64,000 nucleotides of DNA from Uloborus plumipes (taxonomy: Eukaryota; Arthropoda; Arachnida; Araneae; Uloboridae). Location: NCBI GenBank assembly GCA_038373865.1, contig JAXGGA010001049.1, positions 62,001-126,000 on the forward strand, given 5' to 3'. The notes under the pieces were generated by a model that was given only the letters and a program-made list of their open reading frames with translations, did no database searches and was not told the DNA's origin. A program made the translations under genes and the position numbers. How positions within the stretch are numbered: the stretch's first letter is position 1; each line of letters begins with the position of its first letter. Of the stretch, positions 13,175 through 23,746 are shown in pieces.

Positions 13175-14559
13175 GTGTCGTCTGGTTGCAAAACCGGTCA
13201 TCTACATAGCAGAATTTTTTTTCAGGAGAGACGATTTTTTGTCACACTTAAGGGATTTGAGATAGGATCCAAATCTCTTGTTGTTAATATGTCACTAGGA
13301 TATTAGGTTTTAAAGCACCATAAGAGAATCTGGGGGAAGGTGCAAGGAGGGGTAATTAAAAATTATAGTTAGGATTTGGCTGGTTTTGCAACCCATTTGG
13401 GAGTTGGCCGGTTTTGCAACAAACTGAAACTTAAAATATCTACAAAATTGACATTAAATAGGGGTTTTTAGACAAGAAAAATCATTCACAATGTTTCTGT
13501 GTAACTGAACTTTCTTTTAGGTTGAGTAAACTTTAAGGCATCTCTTTCCTCGTAGACTTCTTCATTACCACCCAAGTCAGCCAAAATGTTTCTGTAAAAA
13601 AATTAATCGGTCGTCTTTGTCCCAATCTGGTCCATAATGTTTCGTCAGTAATTTTTTGACATCACGAAGTTGTAGGGGTTTTATTATAGTACCTGTAGCT
13701 ACGGCATCAAGCCTGCTGCTCATAATATTATTTTTGCTCTTCACCACCGACTTTCTAGCTCGAAGCTCTCATTTCTGTAGAATACCTCCCCTTGCACTAA
13801 CGGTTTATCCTTGCTTTTTGTTATAAAAAATCTTTTTGTCATGGCGAATTTGAAATGCAATTGTGAAGGTGGTTTGATGAATACATTGCTGGCCTGCTTC
13901 CAATCGTGGTCGATGTAGTCTTTTCCAGGCTTAAACACTGTTCTCATTTCAGCTACAATGCTTTCATGAGCTGCACGATCAACGAGTCTCTATTCTCTTC
14001 AATCTCTTTTCAATTTAAGCGAAAACCCCATCCAGATGGATGAATGAACGTCCAGGAATGGAAAAAATTACCTCTATCTTCTTCAAGTTCTTAGGGGCAT
14101 GCCGATCAACCAATATTGAAGCATAAACATCATCATTGTATTTTCGTTTTGGCCCCCACAGACATCTGCCCCACATCTGAGGACCATAATCCAGTTAAAA
14201 TTTATTACATAGCCTCTAGACTAATACTGCAGTAATTTCCTTTGAGCCTTTGGGGTATTCATGTCTCCCGAAGTGTATACGAATACGTTATTCTGTGCCA
14301 AAGGATCTTTTAATGAGTATAATACCACATGCCTACCTGTTGAATTTGTAGATGACCGGTTTTGAAAAACATTGACGAGTGGACGTGGCCGCTTTTGCAG
14401 CACATTGGAGTTTTCTAACCCCCAAAAGGCACTGATTTGACCTGTTTTATTATGATTTCTCATTGTCAATATGTGGGAATGTTAGTAAAGGATTTAATAC
14501 AATAAACAGAGATTTTTCCGAAAATTGAGGAGTTGGCCGGTTTTGCAACCAGATGACAC
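13175..14559 (-). mobile_element. Unclassified transposon, GTGTC...GACAC ends, AAAT target duplication
   Basis: Inverted ends GTGTCRTCTGGTTGCAAAAC, flanked by AAAT on both sides (13171-13174 and 14560-14563), so the target duplication is 4 bp. The end word GGCCGGTTTTGCAAC recurs inside (about 13380-13420, and degraded near 14350), giving subterminal repeats. The - strand carries a decayed protein (see 13741-14469). It is nested in the pogo-like element, so it is the younger of the two. The superfamily is not assigned; Sola-type elements also make 4-bp duplications. Confidence 0.78.
13741..14469 (-). pseudogene. Decayed transposon protein with a CGGQN core
   Basis: Broken - strand frames that read as one protein. 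First SLKDPLAQNNVFVYTSGD (frame 14221-14469), then ADVCGGQNEN (near 14150), then a segment with LVDRHAPKN and FSIPGRSFIHP, and finally HDWKQASNVF and LHFKFAMTKRFF (frame 13741-13947). From memory this order (KDPL..ENVFIYTW, ADGCGGQNKN, PVxGHSFIPPDR, DWKS, WHFQFxxxKRFF) is a recurrent uncharacterised protein of arthropod and cnidarian transposons, probably an RNase-H-like transposase with the Asp before CGGQN as a candidate metal ligand. Several stops and frame changes show it is dead. Family identity is moderately sure, enzymology inferred. Confidence 0.6.
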
Positions 14560-15229
14560 AAATAGGACAATTTTGAATACCTTATTAAGAATAAATTTAT
14601 AATTTTTGAGAAGAGCTAAGAGCTACTTTTCCCTATCACATTTGTTTGAAGCACATGTGTCGTGCAGGTGTTGCCTTTTTTCTTTACTGGGCTACATTTC
14701 TCTAACTCCTTCCTAGCTTTGGGCTGCACGAGCAGCACAAAGTGTGATGGCTGTCACTTCAACTAATCGAAATTCTCAAAAAGAACATCGTTCCGAGAAA
14801 CAATGAATTGACTGATCTATAAGCAGCGGAATTCCCAGTAATGGTTAATGTGAGAATATAGGTAGCAAAAAGAGGAGTGAAATATATAATATGTCGGCTT
14901 ATAGACGTTCCTGAAATTATGTGGTAAGTTAGAGAGGTTTGCACCCATTGAAATTAATATTGGACCAACAATTGAAAAAAAAAAAGTCGACTTACGGAGG
15001 TTGTCGAATTATCCGCGTGTCAAGTTACCGAAGTTCCGCTGCATATTTATACACATACTGGTGTACATTAATTAAGGACGAAGTTGAAAAATTAGTATAC
15101 CAGAGGAAAGAAAAGGTAGAGTAGAGAGAAAGGGTTATCAGATTATCAACTAGGTTCTGGTACGTTAACATATGCGAATACATACAGCTAGTGGGAGAAG
15201 TTTTTGTTAGAGGGAGGAGACACATAATA

Positions 15230-16447
15230 CACTGAAGTGACAAAAGTCATGGGATACCTCTTAATATCGTGTCGGCCCTCCTTTTGCCCGGCGAAGTGCA
15301 ACAACTCGACGTGGCATGGACTCAACAAGTCGTTGGAAGTCTTCTGCAGGAATATTGAGCCATGCTGTCTCGATAGACGTCCATAATTGTGAAAGCGTTG
15401 ATGGGGCAGGATTTTGGGCACGAACAGACCTCTCGATGGTGTCCCATAAATGCTCAATGGGATTCATGTCGGGCGATCTAGGTGGCCAAATCATTCGTTG
15501 GAATTGTCCAGAATTTTCTTCAAACCAATTGCGAACAGTTGTGGCCCGGTGACATGGCGCATTGTCATCCATAAAAATCCCATCGTTGTTTGGGTACATG
15601 AAGTCCATGAATGGCTGCAAGTGGCTCCAAGTAGCTGCACATAAGCATTTCCAGTCAATGTTCGGTCCAGTCGCACTAGTGGACCAAGTCCATGCCATGA
15701 AAAATCAGCCCACACCATTACGGAGCCACCACCAGCTTGAACAGTGCCTTGCTGACAGTTTGGGTCCATGGCTTCGTGGGGTCTGCGCCACACTCGAACC
15801 CTACCATCGGCTCTTACCAGCTGAAATCGTGACTCATCGGACCAGGCCACGGTTTTCCATTCATCTAGGGACCAACCGATATGCTCACGTGCCCACGAGA
15901 GTCGCTGCAAGCGATGTCCTTCTGTCAGTAAAGGCACTCGAGTCGGTCTTCTGCTGGAATAGCCCAAGAAATCCAAATTTCTCCGCACAGTTCTAGCAGA
16001 CATGTCCATTGTACGTCCCACATTGATTTCTACGGTGATTTGACGCAGTGTTGCTTGTCTGTTAGAATTTACGACTCTTTGCAGACGTCGCCGGTCTCGA
16101 TCTTTAAGTGCAGGCGGTCGACCACTGCGCTGTCCATGGTGGGATGTTATGCCTGAAATTTCATACTCTCGGCACACTCTTGACACAGTGGATCTGGGAA
16201 TGTTGAATTCTCTAACGATTTCCGAAATGGCATGACCCATGCGTCTAGCTCCAACTAACATTCCGCGTTCAAAGTCTGTTAATTTCACGTCGTGCGGTCA
16301 TCATCACGTTAAAACCTCTTCACATGAATAACTTGAACAGAAATGAAAGCTCTGTAAAAGCACTGCGCATTTATACCTGTTCTATGCGATGCTACTGCCA
16401 TCTGAAAATTTGCATATTGCTATCCCATGACTTTTGTCACTTCAGTG
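15230..16447 (-). mobile_element. Tc1-like (DD36E) transposon
   Basis: Near-perfect inverted ends CACTGAAGTGACAAAAGTCA at both termini, flanked by TA at 15228-15229 and 16448-16449. At 1,218 bp it has full length for a Tc1-like element with one transposase gene on the - strand. Good end conservation and an almost intact reading frame make it one of the younger insertions in the window. It is in gene A intron 3, opposite to the gene's direction. Confidence 0.93.
15261..16288 (-). pseudogene. Tc1-like transposase with one frameshift
   Basis: Starts with MKLTDFERGMLVGARRMG at 16288. The N-terminal helix-turn-helix region (ISEIVREFNIPRSTVSRV) and second DNA-binding part (SARTVRRNLDFLGYSSRRP) are followed by the DDE domain: first Asp in VAWSDESRF, second Asp in MDDNAPCHRA, Glu in PDMNPIEHLW. 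The last two are separated by 36 residues, not the 34 of classical Tc1, which fits the DD36E (Incomer-type) group. One frame change lies at roughly 15600-15660. The C-terminal part continues in the second frame to a stop at 15261 (RRAKGGPTRY end). With that frameshift it is probably non-functional, unless the shift is an assembly error. Confidence 0.9.
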
Positions 16448-17973
16448 TATTACGAATGTGAGCTCCGTATCTGAGGGTGAGTGATGGCACTTTATATATC
16501 AGTTTAAAGAACGGCGAGTTTTGGCCTCTCTTGAACATAGTGAAATGGGTTTCTTCGGTTCCTGTCTTCAGGGACGACAAAACTGCAAGCTACCTTACGG
16601 TTACTGTCGAAGATCTGCTGGAAAATGAGAATTCTAAACTTATAAACTGCCTGGCAAGGCTTTAGAATATAAATCTCACTGAGTATGTGAAGAATTTTTA
16701 AGGAAGACGCGTAGCAGCAGGTGATTTACTTCCTGTAACTATTCTGGAGGTGCAATTGGTGCTCCAAGAGAAACGGTCAGCAAAGCCTCAACAACTCACT
16801 GACAACAGCATATTCAGCATAAGCATCAGATGTAAAATATGCACAGCTGTCAGAAGAGTTCATATCGTCCAATAAAGGCTGGATGTTTCTTGCTGAATAC
16901 CTGCCACATGAATGTTTTGATCTTCCGTCGTATTGTGATCTTTGCTACTTTATCAATGAAGTTTATTTTTATGCTTTTGATTTCTCTTTCGGGAAAGTGT
17001 TGCTTATATTAACCATGTTCATACGTCTTGGAGAGTATATGGTATTATTTGCATTGATTGAAAAGCTTTAGTGCAACGTTATGCTGAGCTTGTCCTTAAT
17101 TCTTGCACGTCAGTGTATTTAAACAAATCAAAAAAGAAAAAGTAGAAAAATAATTGCATTAAAAATTTAAAACAAAAGTCGAATATAAAAGGATATTTTT
17201 AAAACAAACTACTCGTGTTTCTCATTTAAATTGACTGCAATCTCATTTTATCAAAAGCACTAACAACTTTTTATAGAGAACAATTATCAAGCAGTTTAAG
17301 AGTAATATAATGAAAGTGAACTATTTTTCCTTTCCAATAAAATGGAAATATACTTTGAAAGAACCAAATCAATATTCGAACGTTTTTTATTGCCAAGTTT
17401 TTTTTTTCAACTGGTACATCGATCGGCACCTACTAAATACAGTAAAAATAAATTTTTGAAAAATAAAGGTACAGACCTGGGAATAAAGTTTGGTTCGTGC
17501 TGAGTTCTAATTCTAGCATGAAGAAAGGATTTTTTTAATCTCGAATTCTTCTAATGCTCTTCTCCATAATACACCAATTCCTGCTTTCTCACGAGAAATG
17601 TTGCATAAACTTGAGAAATAATTAGATTCTTGTTGAAATATGCACGGATTTTTTTCTCAAGGTTTTTTTTCTTAGCAAAAGCTATATCTGTCGAGTTTTC
17701 AGAAAAACTAGACAACTGAATTTAAATAAAGAGAGAGCTCCAGATGTGCTCAGAGCAACAGATATAAACGAAAAACGCTTCTTGTTCTGATTAAAAATTA
17801 CAATTACAAATGCAAAAATGACTGCTGAGCTGAATACTGCTGTGAACAGTTTTTAGAAGCAAAATTAACTATGTGCACAGAAACAAAATTAACTATGTAT
17901 TGACCAAGAAATTTATTATTGATTTACTTTTCAAAATTATGAACTACTTTCAAATAAAATTAAAAGAACAGTA
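16448..17973. other. Gene A intron 3 segment, no recognised gene
   Basis: Between two transposons. The open frame at 16477-16665 (MSDGTLYISLKNGEF...) starts close to the Tc1-like end and is somewhat less AT-rich than its surroundings, but shows no family motif. The rest is AT-rich. Confidence 0.45.
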
Positions 17974-19264
17974 CCGTAAAATGGGGTGTATAGGAACAGC
18001 GGGGTCAATCGGAACAAAACTTCTCAACCGTACAAAGAAATTCTTCATAAATATACTATTGGGTATTTTTCGCCATGAATTTTTTTTTAGAAAGGTAAGA
18101 TCATAGGAAGTAGGAAAAAAATACTTTTGTCAATCTGGCAACGCTACTGGCTTCTAAAGAGGGCTGCACGTTGAATGCTAGAAAACATCACATTTTCATA
18201 GATTGCAAAACTTCATATGCAAGAGCAAACCTTCTTATATTTAAAAACTATGAGTGGTATGTTTCAATTATACATGTTTCTGAACAACAGAATACCACAT
18301 TAGAATTTACATTTTTAATAAATTGTGTCATAAAAGTGAAGAATTCTGAAAAATGCCATGGGAAAAAAATTTGCGGGGTGAATCGGAACACTTAGTTCTG
18401 TTGTTCCAATTCAAACTTATTTGAGGGATATTGTTTGAAAAATCAAGATTCTAACCCCAATTCTTCTAATCAAGACAGGGACAAGGATTTATTACTCTTT
18501 ATCCCTTCTACTGAGCAACTAGATCTTAGAATGACAAAAGTTACAGATTTCAAAAGTTTTTTTCTCCAGGAGACTTTTTTTTTACTTAAAATAAAAGGGA
18601 GAAAGTCACATAGACTTTATGTAGTAAACGTCCAGCACACAGACAGTGATGAATAAGCGAAAAAATCTTTCAGGACAATCCCCGAAACCCAGAAATTTCA
18701 AAAAACTAAAGAAAAGGCAGAGTTCATCCCAGGAGATGTTATGAAAAAACTTAAGCCAAGTCACAATTGCTAGTTTTAAGGACAAGTACATATTTGTGGA
18801 CGACATGAGTGACTTCCATTCATGTTAAATCTTTGCATTTCAATTCAAAAGCTTTTCTTAAAATTACTTTTCATTTTTCATAAGTTCAAAATTATTTTGA
18901 ATTTTCACAAATTATAAACGTTTACTGGTACTGAAATTATACATTTATTTGACAGTAATTATCTGTTCTTATTCTCCCCCATCAATATTACTCATGTTTG
19001 TGAGACCTATTACAGATTAAATTGAAAAAAATAAAAATTTTAACAAGTGTTCCGATTGACCCCTATCAGCGGGGTGATTCGGAACACCCATAATTTGCTG
19101 TATATTTTAATAATAATTGCTCAAAATCTTTTGTCTTTGCTTGGAATATCAAAAGTAAAGCAAGACCGAAGTTTTTACCCAAAAAATCAAATTAAAAAAA
19201 AATCTTTTAACTGCTTTTTTCACAATCAAAGCTGAAAAGTGTTCCGATTAACCCCATTTTACAG
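17974..19264. mobile_element. TA-flanked element with GTAAAATGGGGT ends
   Basis: Ends C(C/T)GTAAAATGGGGT inverted at both termini, flanked by TA (17972-17973 and 19265-19266). The subterminal word GGGGTvAATCGGAACA recurs inside at about 18000, 18375 and 19050-19090 in both orientations. TA duplication places it in the Tc1/mariner-pogo group. The interior has only short frames; 18435-18656 (ending VVNVQHTDSDE) followed in another frame by FIPGDVMKKLKP may be the remnant of a transposase C-terminus, but that reading is weak. Confidence 0.75.
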
Positions 19265-19468
19265 TAATGTTTAAAATAATAAAATGGCTTGCAGAGGAAA
19301 AAAAAATGACAATTTGACTAAATGAATTCAGCCTATAAGGTTTCCGACTTCTGGATAAATTTACGTCTGAAGAAAATTAGCCCAAGTTTACGACCAAGAT
19401 GCGTGTTTCCAAGTGTGAAAATGCTGGTAGTTTGTAATATGATGAGTAACCATCGCTTCCTAGTCATA

Positions 19469-21621
19469 GGGGAAGACCGCCTATATTGGACCCCCTAAGA
19501 ACAGTGATAAGAACAGTCAATGTGAAGCAAAATAAAAATACAAAATAGGGCATCGTAAGCTAAATTTAATCAGGAACCGCCCTATGAGCGTATGTTTTCT
19601 GAAAATATGGGAATTATTTTTTAAAAAATTATTTTACAAAAAGTTGCAAAAGTCCAATTTAGGAATATATGCGCCTATATTGAACCATGCGCTTCCTAAT
19701 TTGGACCGTGCCAGGAAATATAGAATAACTTATTTTTGGACTATACAGTTTTTTTCCAGGATTTGCAATAGAATTTCTTTTGCTTCGGCCTCACTTAGGC
19801 AGTGTTGATAAACTCGCCGATAACATTTCATACACTTAATCATGTTTTTCACTTCATATCTATGACAAATATTGCAATAACAATTGTTTTGTGCAATTTC
19901 TTGCTTCTTCTTGTGTGACTTTTTCTATTTTATGCCTTTTTTATACGGCGTTAGAATGACTGCTGAGATAACCTTCCTTTTTGTTCCTTCTAAATTTTTT
20001 TAAGCAAAGGCGATATGTTTGCCGGCTTTACAAAATCATAGAGTTGACAATCATGTTTTGATGAAAACTATCCGCCGATTCTGCAAAACTTGTACTAATT
20101 TAAGTCGTAGCTAGTTTTTGTACATGGTGTACAACTTAACACCGAACATGTAGCCTGTTCAGTTTGAGCAATTTTATTTGGACTACCTGAATCTAACTCT
20201 ACGGTAGCCAAGTCAATGTCATTCAACACATGTCAATTAACAGGCCAAACTCCTGTTTTTTGGAATCAACTCACGGCATTTGCCATGGCCTTGATTGCGG
20301 TTTGCTCATAAGAGTTATCAAGCAGTTCTCCTATGCAATATTGGGTAATGGATCTCACGGGATGTTCTCGCATCAATGTATCACATGCTCGATTAAAATA
20401 TGTAAACAGAGACTGAATAAAGACCACATCTACGTGCATGGTGTGCTTAAAGAGAAAGTATTATTATATCGTTCTAGTTAGTCAAGTTTATTGCATCAAT
20501 GTTCTTTATGTAAGTGCTGTGCCTATCCATTATTAGAAGAACATTCTTTTTACATTGCTTGTCTTGAAGGTTTTGATGAAATGTTGCATCAATTGGGGAT
20601 TAATCGTTTGTGATCCAACCTTTTTTTGAACAAGTATATTGCTCACCAGGGGTTGCTTTTACGATAAACTCATACATGGAACGTAATCATTTGAAAATAA
20701 GCATGGGGAGGGGGGTGCTAGAAATTCTGTTGCACTCATGCAGCAAATAGTCAGTGTGTTTCAACCACGTTCACCACTCATTACTGTTCAAACCTAGTGT
20801 TTACCCTTATACGTCAATATATTTTGGGGATTTTGGACAGTTAAAAGACCGGCTTCATCTACATTGAACATTTTAGTAGCATATAAATTGTTTTTTTTTT
20901 TAAATATTTTTAAACGTATCGAAGAATTTCATATTTTTTTCCCGGTAAACCAGCGCAAAATTTTATTTAAGTTAATAACAACGTTTAACAACCTGAAACT
21001 GCAGCTTAATGGATGAGAGAAAAAAAAAACATACATTTTAAGAAGTTGCAGCTTCTAGAAAATGTGCTTAATAAAAAAGTTTAAATGAATATCGTGAATA
21101 GGTGTTAAAGTATGCATAATTTTTTTTTAACTACGCTATTCAATCAGATGAGTTACTTATTTTCCGTTAGATTAACAAAAAGTCTTGTTTAAAGTCATAT
21201 TCTTAAATTGGACCACCGGTCCAATATAGGAAAAATTTTTCGGTCCAATAAAGGAAAACATGCCATTTTTTATTCTTCAGCTCATTGCTCTGTCAAAAAT
21301 TATCACAATCGCGTAAGTAAATACATAGAAGTAATCCTTATTACACACAGATTATCATGCTATAACAGCAATTCACCTCAGTTTACAAGTTTTCGTACTA
21401 TATTACTAGATACAAGTTCGCGAAATAAGATTTTACATGTTTTCAACATAAACCATGCCGTAACTCACGCTACGCAGTTCGAAGACCGGTGAAACTTCAT
21501 ACACATTGATTTTATTCCTAAAACTTTATATTTTTACCGTTAAAGTGTAGCATAGATATCTGTACTTAATTTAAGCCCGAGGTTCAATTTAAGCAGTGGT
21601 CCAATATAGGCGGTCTTCCCC
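19469..21621 (-). mobile_element. pogo/Tigger-like transposon
   Basis: Inverted ends GGGGAAGACCGCCTATATTG, continuing GACC, at both termini, flanked by TA (19467-19468 and 21622-21623). Internal fragments of the end word (GGTCCAATATAGG) occur near 19670-19700 and 21210-21250 as subterminal repeats. The - strand interior encodes a decayed pogo-family transposase (20140-20890), which confirms the classification. It lies in gene A intron 3. Confidence 0.88.
20140..20890 (-). pseudogene. pogo/Tigger-family transposase remnant (DDE_1 domain)
   Basis: Reading down from 20880: ATKMFNVDEAGLLTVQNP, with the DE(A/S/T)GL motif of the pogo catalytic domain, then KGKH and SGERG. Lower down FNRACDTLMREHP and ITQYCIGELLDNSYEQ, then FQKTGVWPVN, the conserved C-terminal part of DDE_1 transposases (usually GFRxTGIWPxN). 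The order and spacing match the family, but frame changes and stops occur between and within the blocks. The N-terminal DNA-binding part was not found. It is a dead copy of a once autonomous element. Confidence 0.8.
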
Positions 21622-22937
21622 TACTAATAACTTTCTTTTAGAAAACAAATTACTGCCAAAGACTACGCTACTGTTAGATGTGCTGGTAATAAGAATTGCT
21701 CCATAGCAATAAAATCCCCCTTTCTTGATTGGCGATGCTGTTTATCAAAATATCAAAGCTTTTTTTCACTTAGTCACATCCTCCATTATTGATTCTTGAG
21801 GCAAAGAAGAAGCTTCATGTTTGTCACGTCTAGCACCTGAATATTTTAAAGACATTTATAGAGAAGAATAGTTGAACATCATATCTACACCGTTATTAGC
21901 GAACTTAGTCAATTTCATCATTAAATTTGACACAAAATTTCTTTTAAATGACGTCTGCGCGTTTATTCCAAAGGGACTAACCACAAATGATCCGAAACTA
22001 TAAAAATAATTCTACATCATGTCAATACATTTTTTTTTATTATCCTTTCTTTTGAAAGGATCATAACTCTTTGGACGTCGTAAAACTCCAAAGTTTGATT
22101 CCTGATTTTATGAAATATTTGAATATTATTCACATTTTAAAAGCAAAATAGAGATCTAAATATGGTTTTTAAATGTATTTACTGTATTTAAGTTCTCTAA
22201 ATGATTTATTTCTGTTGATATGTTTGTGCCACTTGCAAAGAAGTTAAAAGACTTACGTCAGTATATATTTATATTTCAATGTACAATAGATACCCTGACA
22301 TTTGTAATGATAGATTGCAGCAAGTATTTTCACATTATTTTGTAGAAGTTTATATATCTTTTTTTTTTGCTCTTAACTGAAGTTATATTTTTGCTAATAA
22401 GCAAGTCACGGTTAAAATATGTCAATTTTTCACACAGGTATACATTGAGTTCATAATTTTTTCCGAGAGGGGGCGCTCGGAAAAATTCGAAATGATGGAC
22501 TTGGTCAAGACCTTCCTTTAAGTGACAAAATATGGTCTAAAACTGTGTTTTGAAGACTTAAGGTTTTCGAAATGACTAAGCGAGAGACCAAGAGCCCCCA
22601 TTTGCTCCCAAATAACAACTACACTTAGTGAGGTTAAAGGTTAATGATGACCGTCTCCAAAATCAGAAGTTGCACCATCCCTTGGCTATTTTACTAGGAA
22701 TTGGAATTTTTAAATATTGTACAATAAAATGAGTCAATAGTAATCATATTCGATGGAGTAAATTTTAATACTGAGCAATTCTGTTATTTCATAAGTAATT
22801 TAAATTATTTTATTTTTAAATTACGTTATTTTTTACATATGTTTTTTAACATATTCAGGGGCACTAGAAAATATGAATGGATTTTAACTTTAATAAATAC
22901 GTTATCTACTATATATATCATACATTTTCCCCACAAC

Positions 22938-22974
<37 letters not shown>

Positions 22975-23298
22975 TAATAATAATAACAACTAAATGAAAT
23001 AAATAAATAAAATGCAAAACAATCAACAAAAACACAATATCAATTGAAAACAATTGATAAATAAATGAGTAAACTATATAAATAAATAACTTGTTTCATC
23101 TACTTTCAAATTTTAACCGTGAGGTGCTTGAGGCACCGTTATCTCTGGCAAACAGCACATGATATGACAAATTATTTGTCGATAACGGTACTACTTTTTT
23201 ATGTGATTCTAAATGCAAAGACAGCTGAACATTTCAAAGTATAATTTTTATTTCATAAATCCACTGTAGTTTCATAATTTTCCTTTTTCTTTAAATAG
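21622..23298. other. Gene A intron 3, right end
   Basis: AT-rich, with no exon seen. About 22925-23005 is an (AAAT)n/(AAT)n low-complexity tract. A pyrimidine-rich stretch (CCTTTTTCTTTAAATAG) at its right end is the acceptor of the last gene A exon. Confidence 0.6.
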
Positions 23299-23460
<162 letters not shown>

Positions 23461-23740
23461 TTTTATTTTCGGTCATATACTGATTCATTTTATTTATTTA
23501 TTTATTTATTTATTTTGCTTCTAGCTTTTTGTGTGCTTTTTATGTTATATTGTGAAGTTACAGCTAGCTTTTTGTTTTCACTTTTTGCTTACTGGTGAAA
23601 AGATTTTATGAAAATAGTAATTTTTCAATTCTTATAGATTATTGTGTGTTATGCATTAATTAGTTAAATCCGCACATTAATTATTTTTTCAATGAAAGTA
23701 TGCGCGTATAATTATTTATCAGATTTAATGTTTTGAATGA

Positions 23741-23746
23741 AATAAA
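23741..23746 (+). promoter_or_regulatory. Probable polyadenylation signal of gene A
   Basis: AATAAA about 280 bases after the gene A stop codon. Earlier (TTTA)n repeats contain no better candidate. The cleavage site is not determinable. Confidence 0.45.

Larger units (their letters stand above)
12961..15041. mobile_element. pogo-like element interrupted by a 4-bp-TSD transposon
   Basis: Left end CATTGTAACCTCGGTAACGC and right end (inverted) CAGCGGAACTTCGGTAACTT are diverged copies of the CAGTGGAACCTCGGTAACT class of pogo-like ends. TA precedes the left end; the right flank reads CA, a probable decayed TA. Most of the interior is the unrelated element at 13175-14559. Outside that, no transposase is recognisable. 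It sits in gene A intron 3. Confidence 0.7.

Noticed and set aside
15316..15996. Long + strand frames (15316-15552, 15450-15644, 15562-15996)
   Set aside because: They are antisense shadows of the transposase encoded on the - strand.
16477..16665. 62-codon frame next to the Tc1-like element
   Set aside because: No recognisable protein family and no flanking splice sites with a supporting partner; kept only as unexplained sequence.
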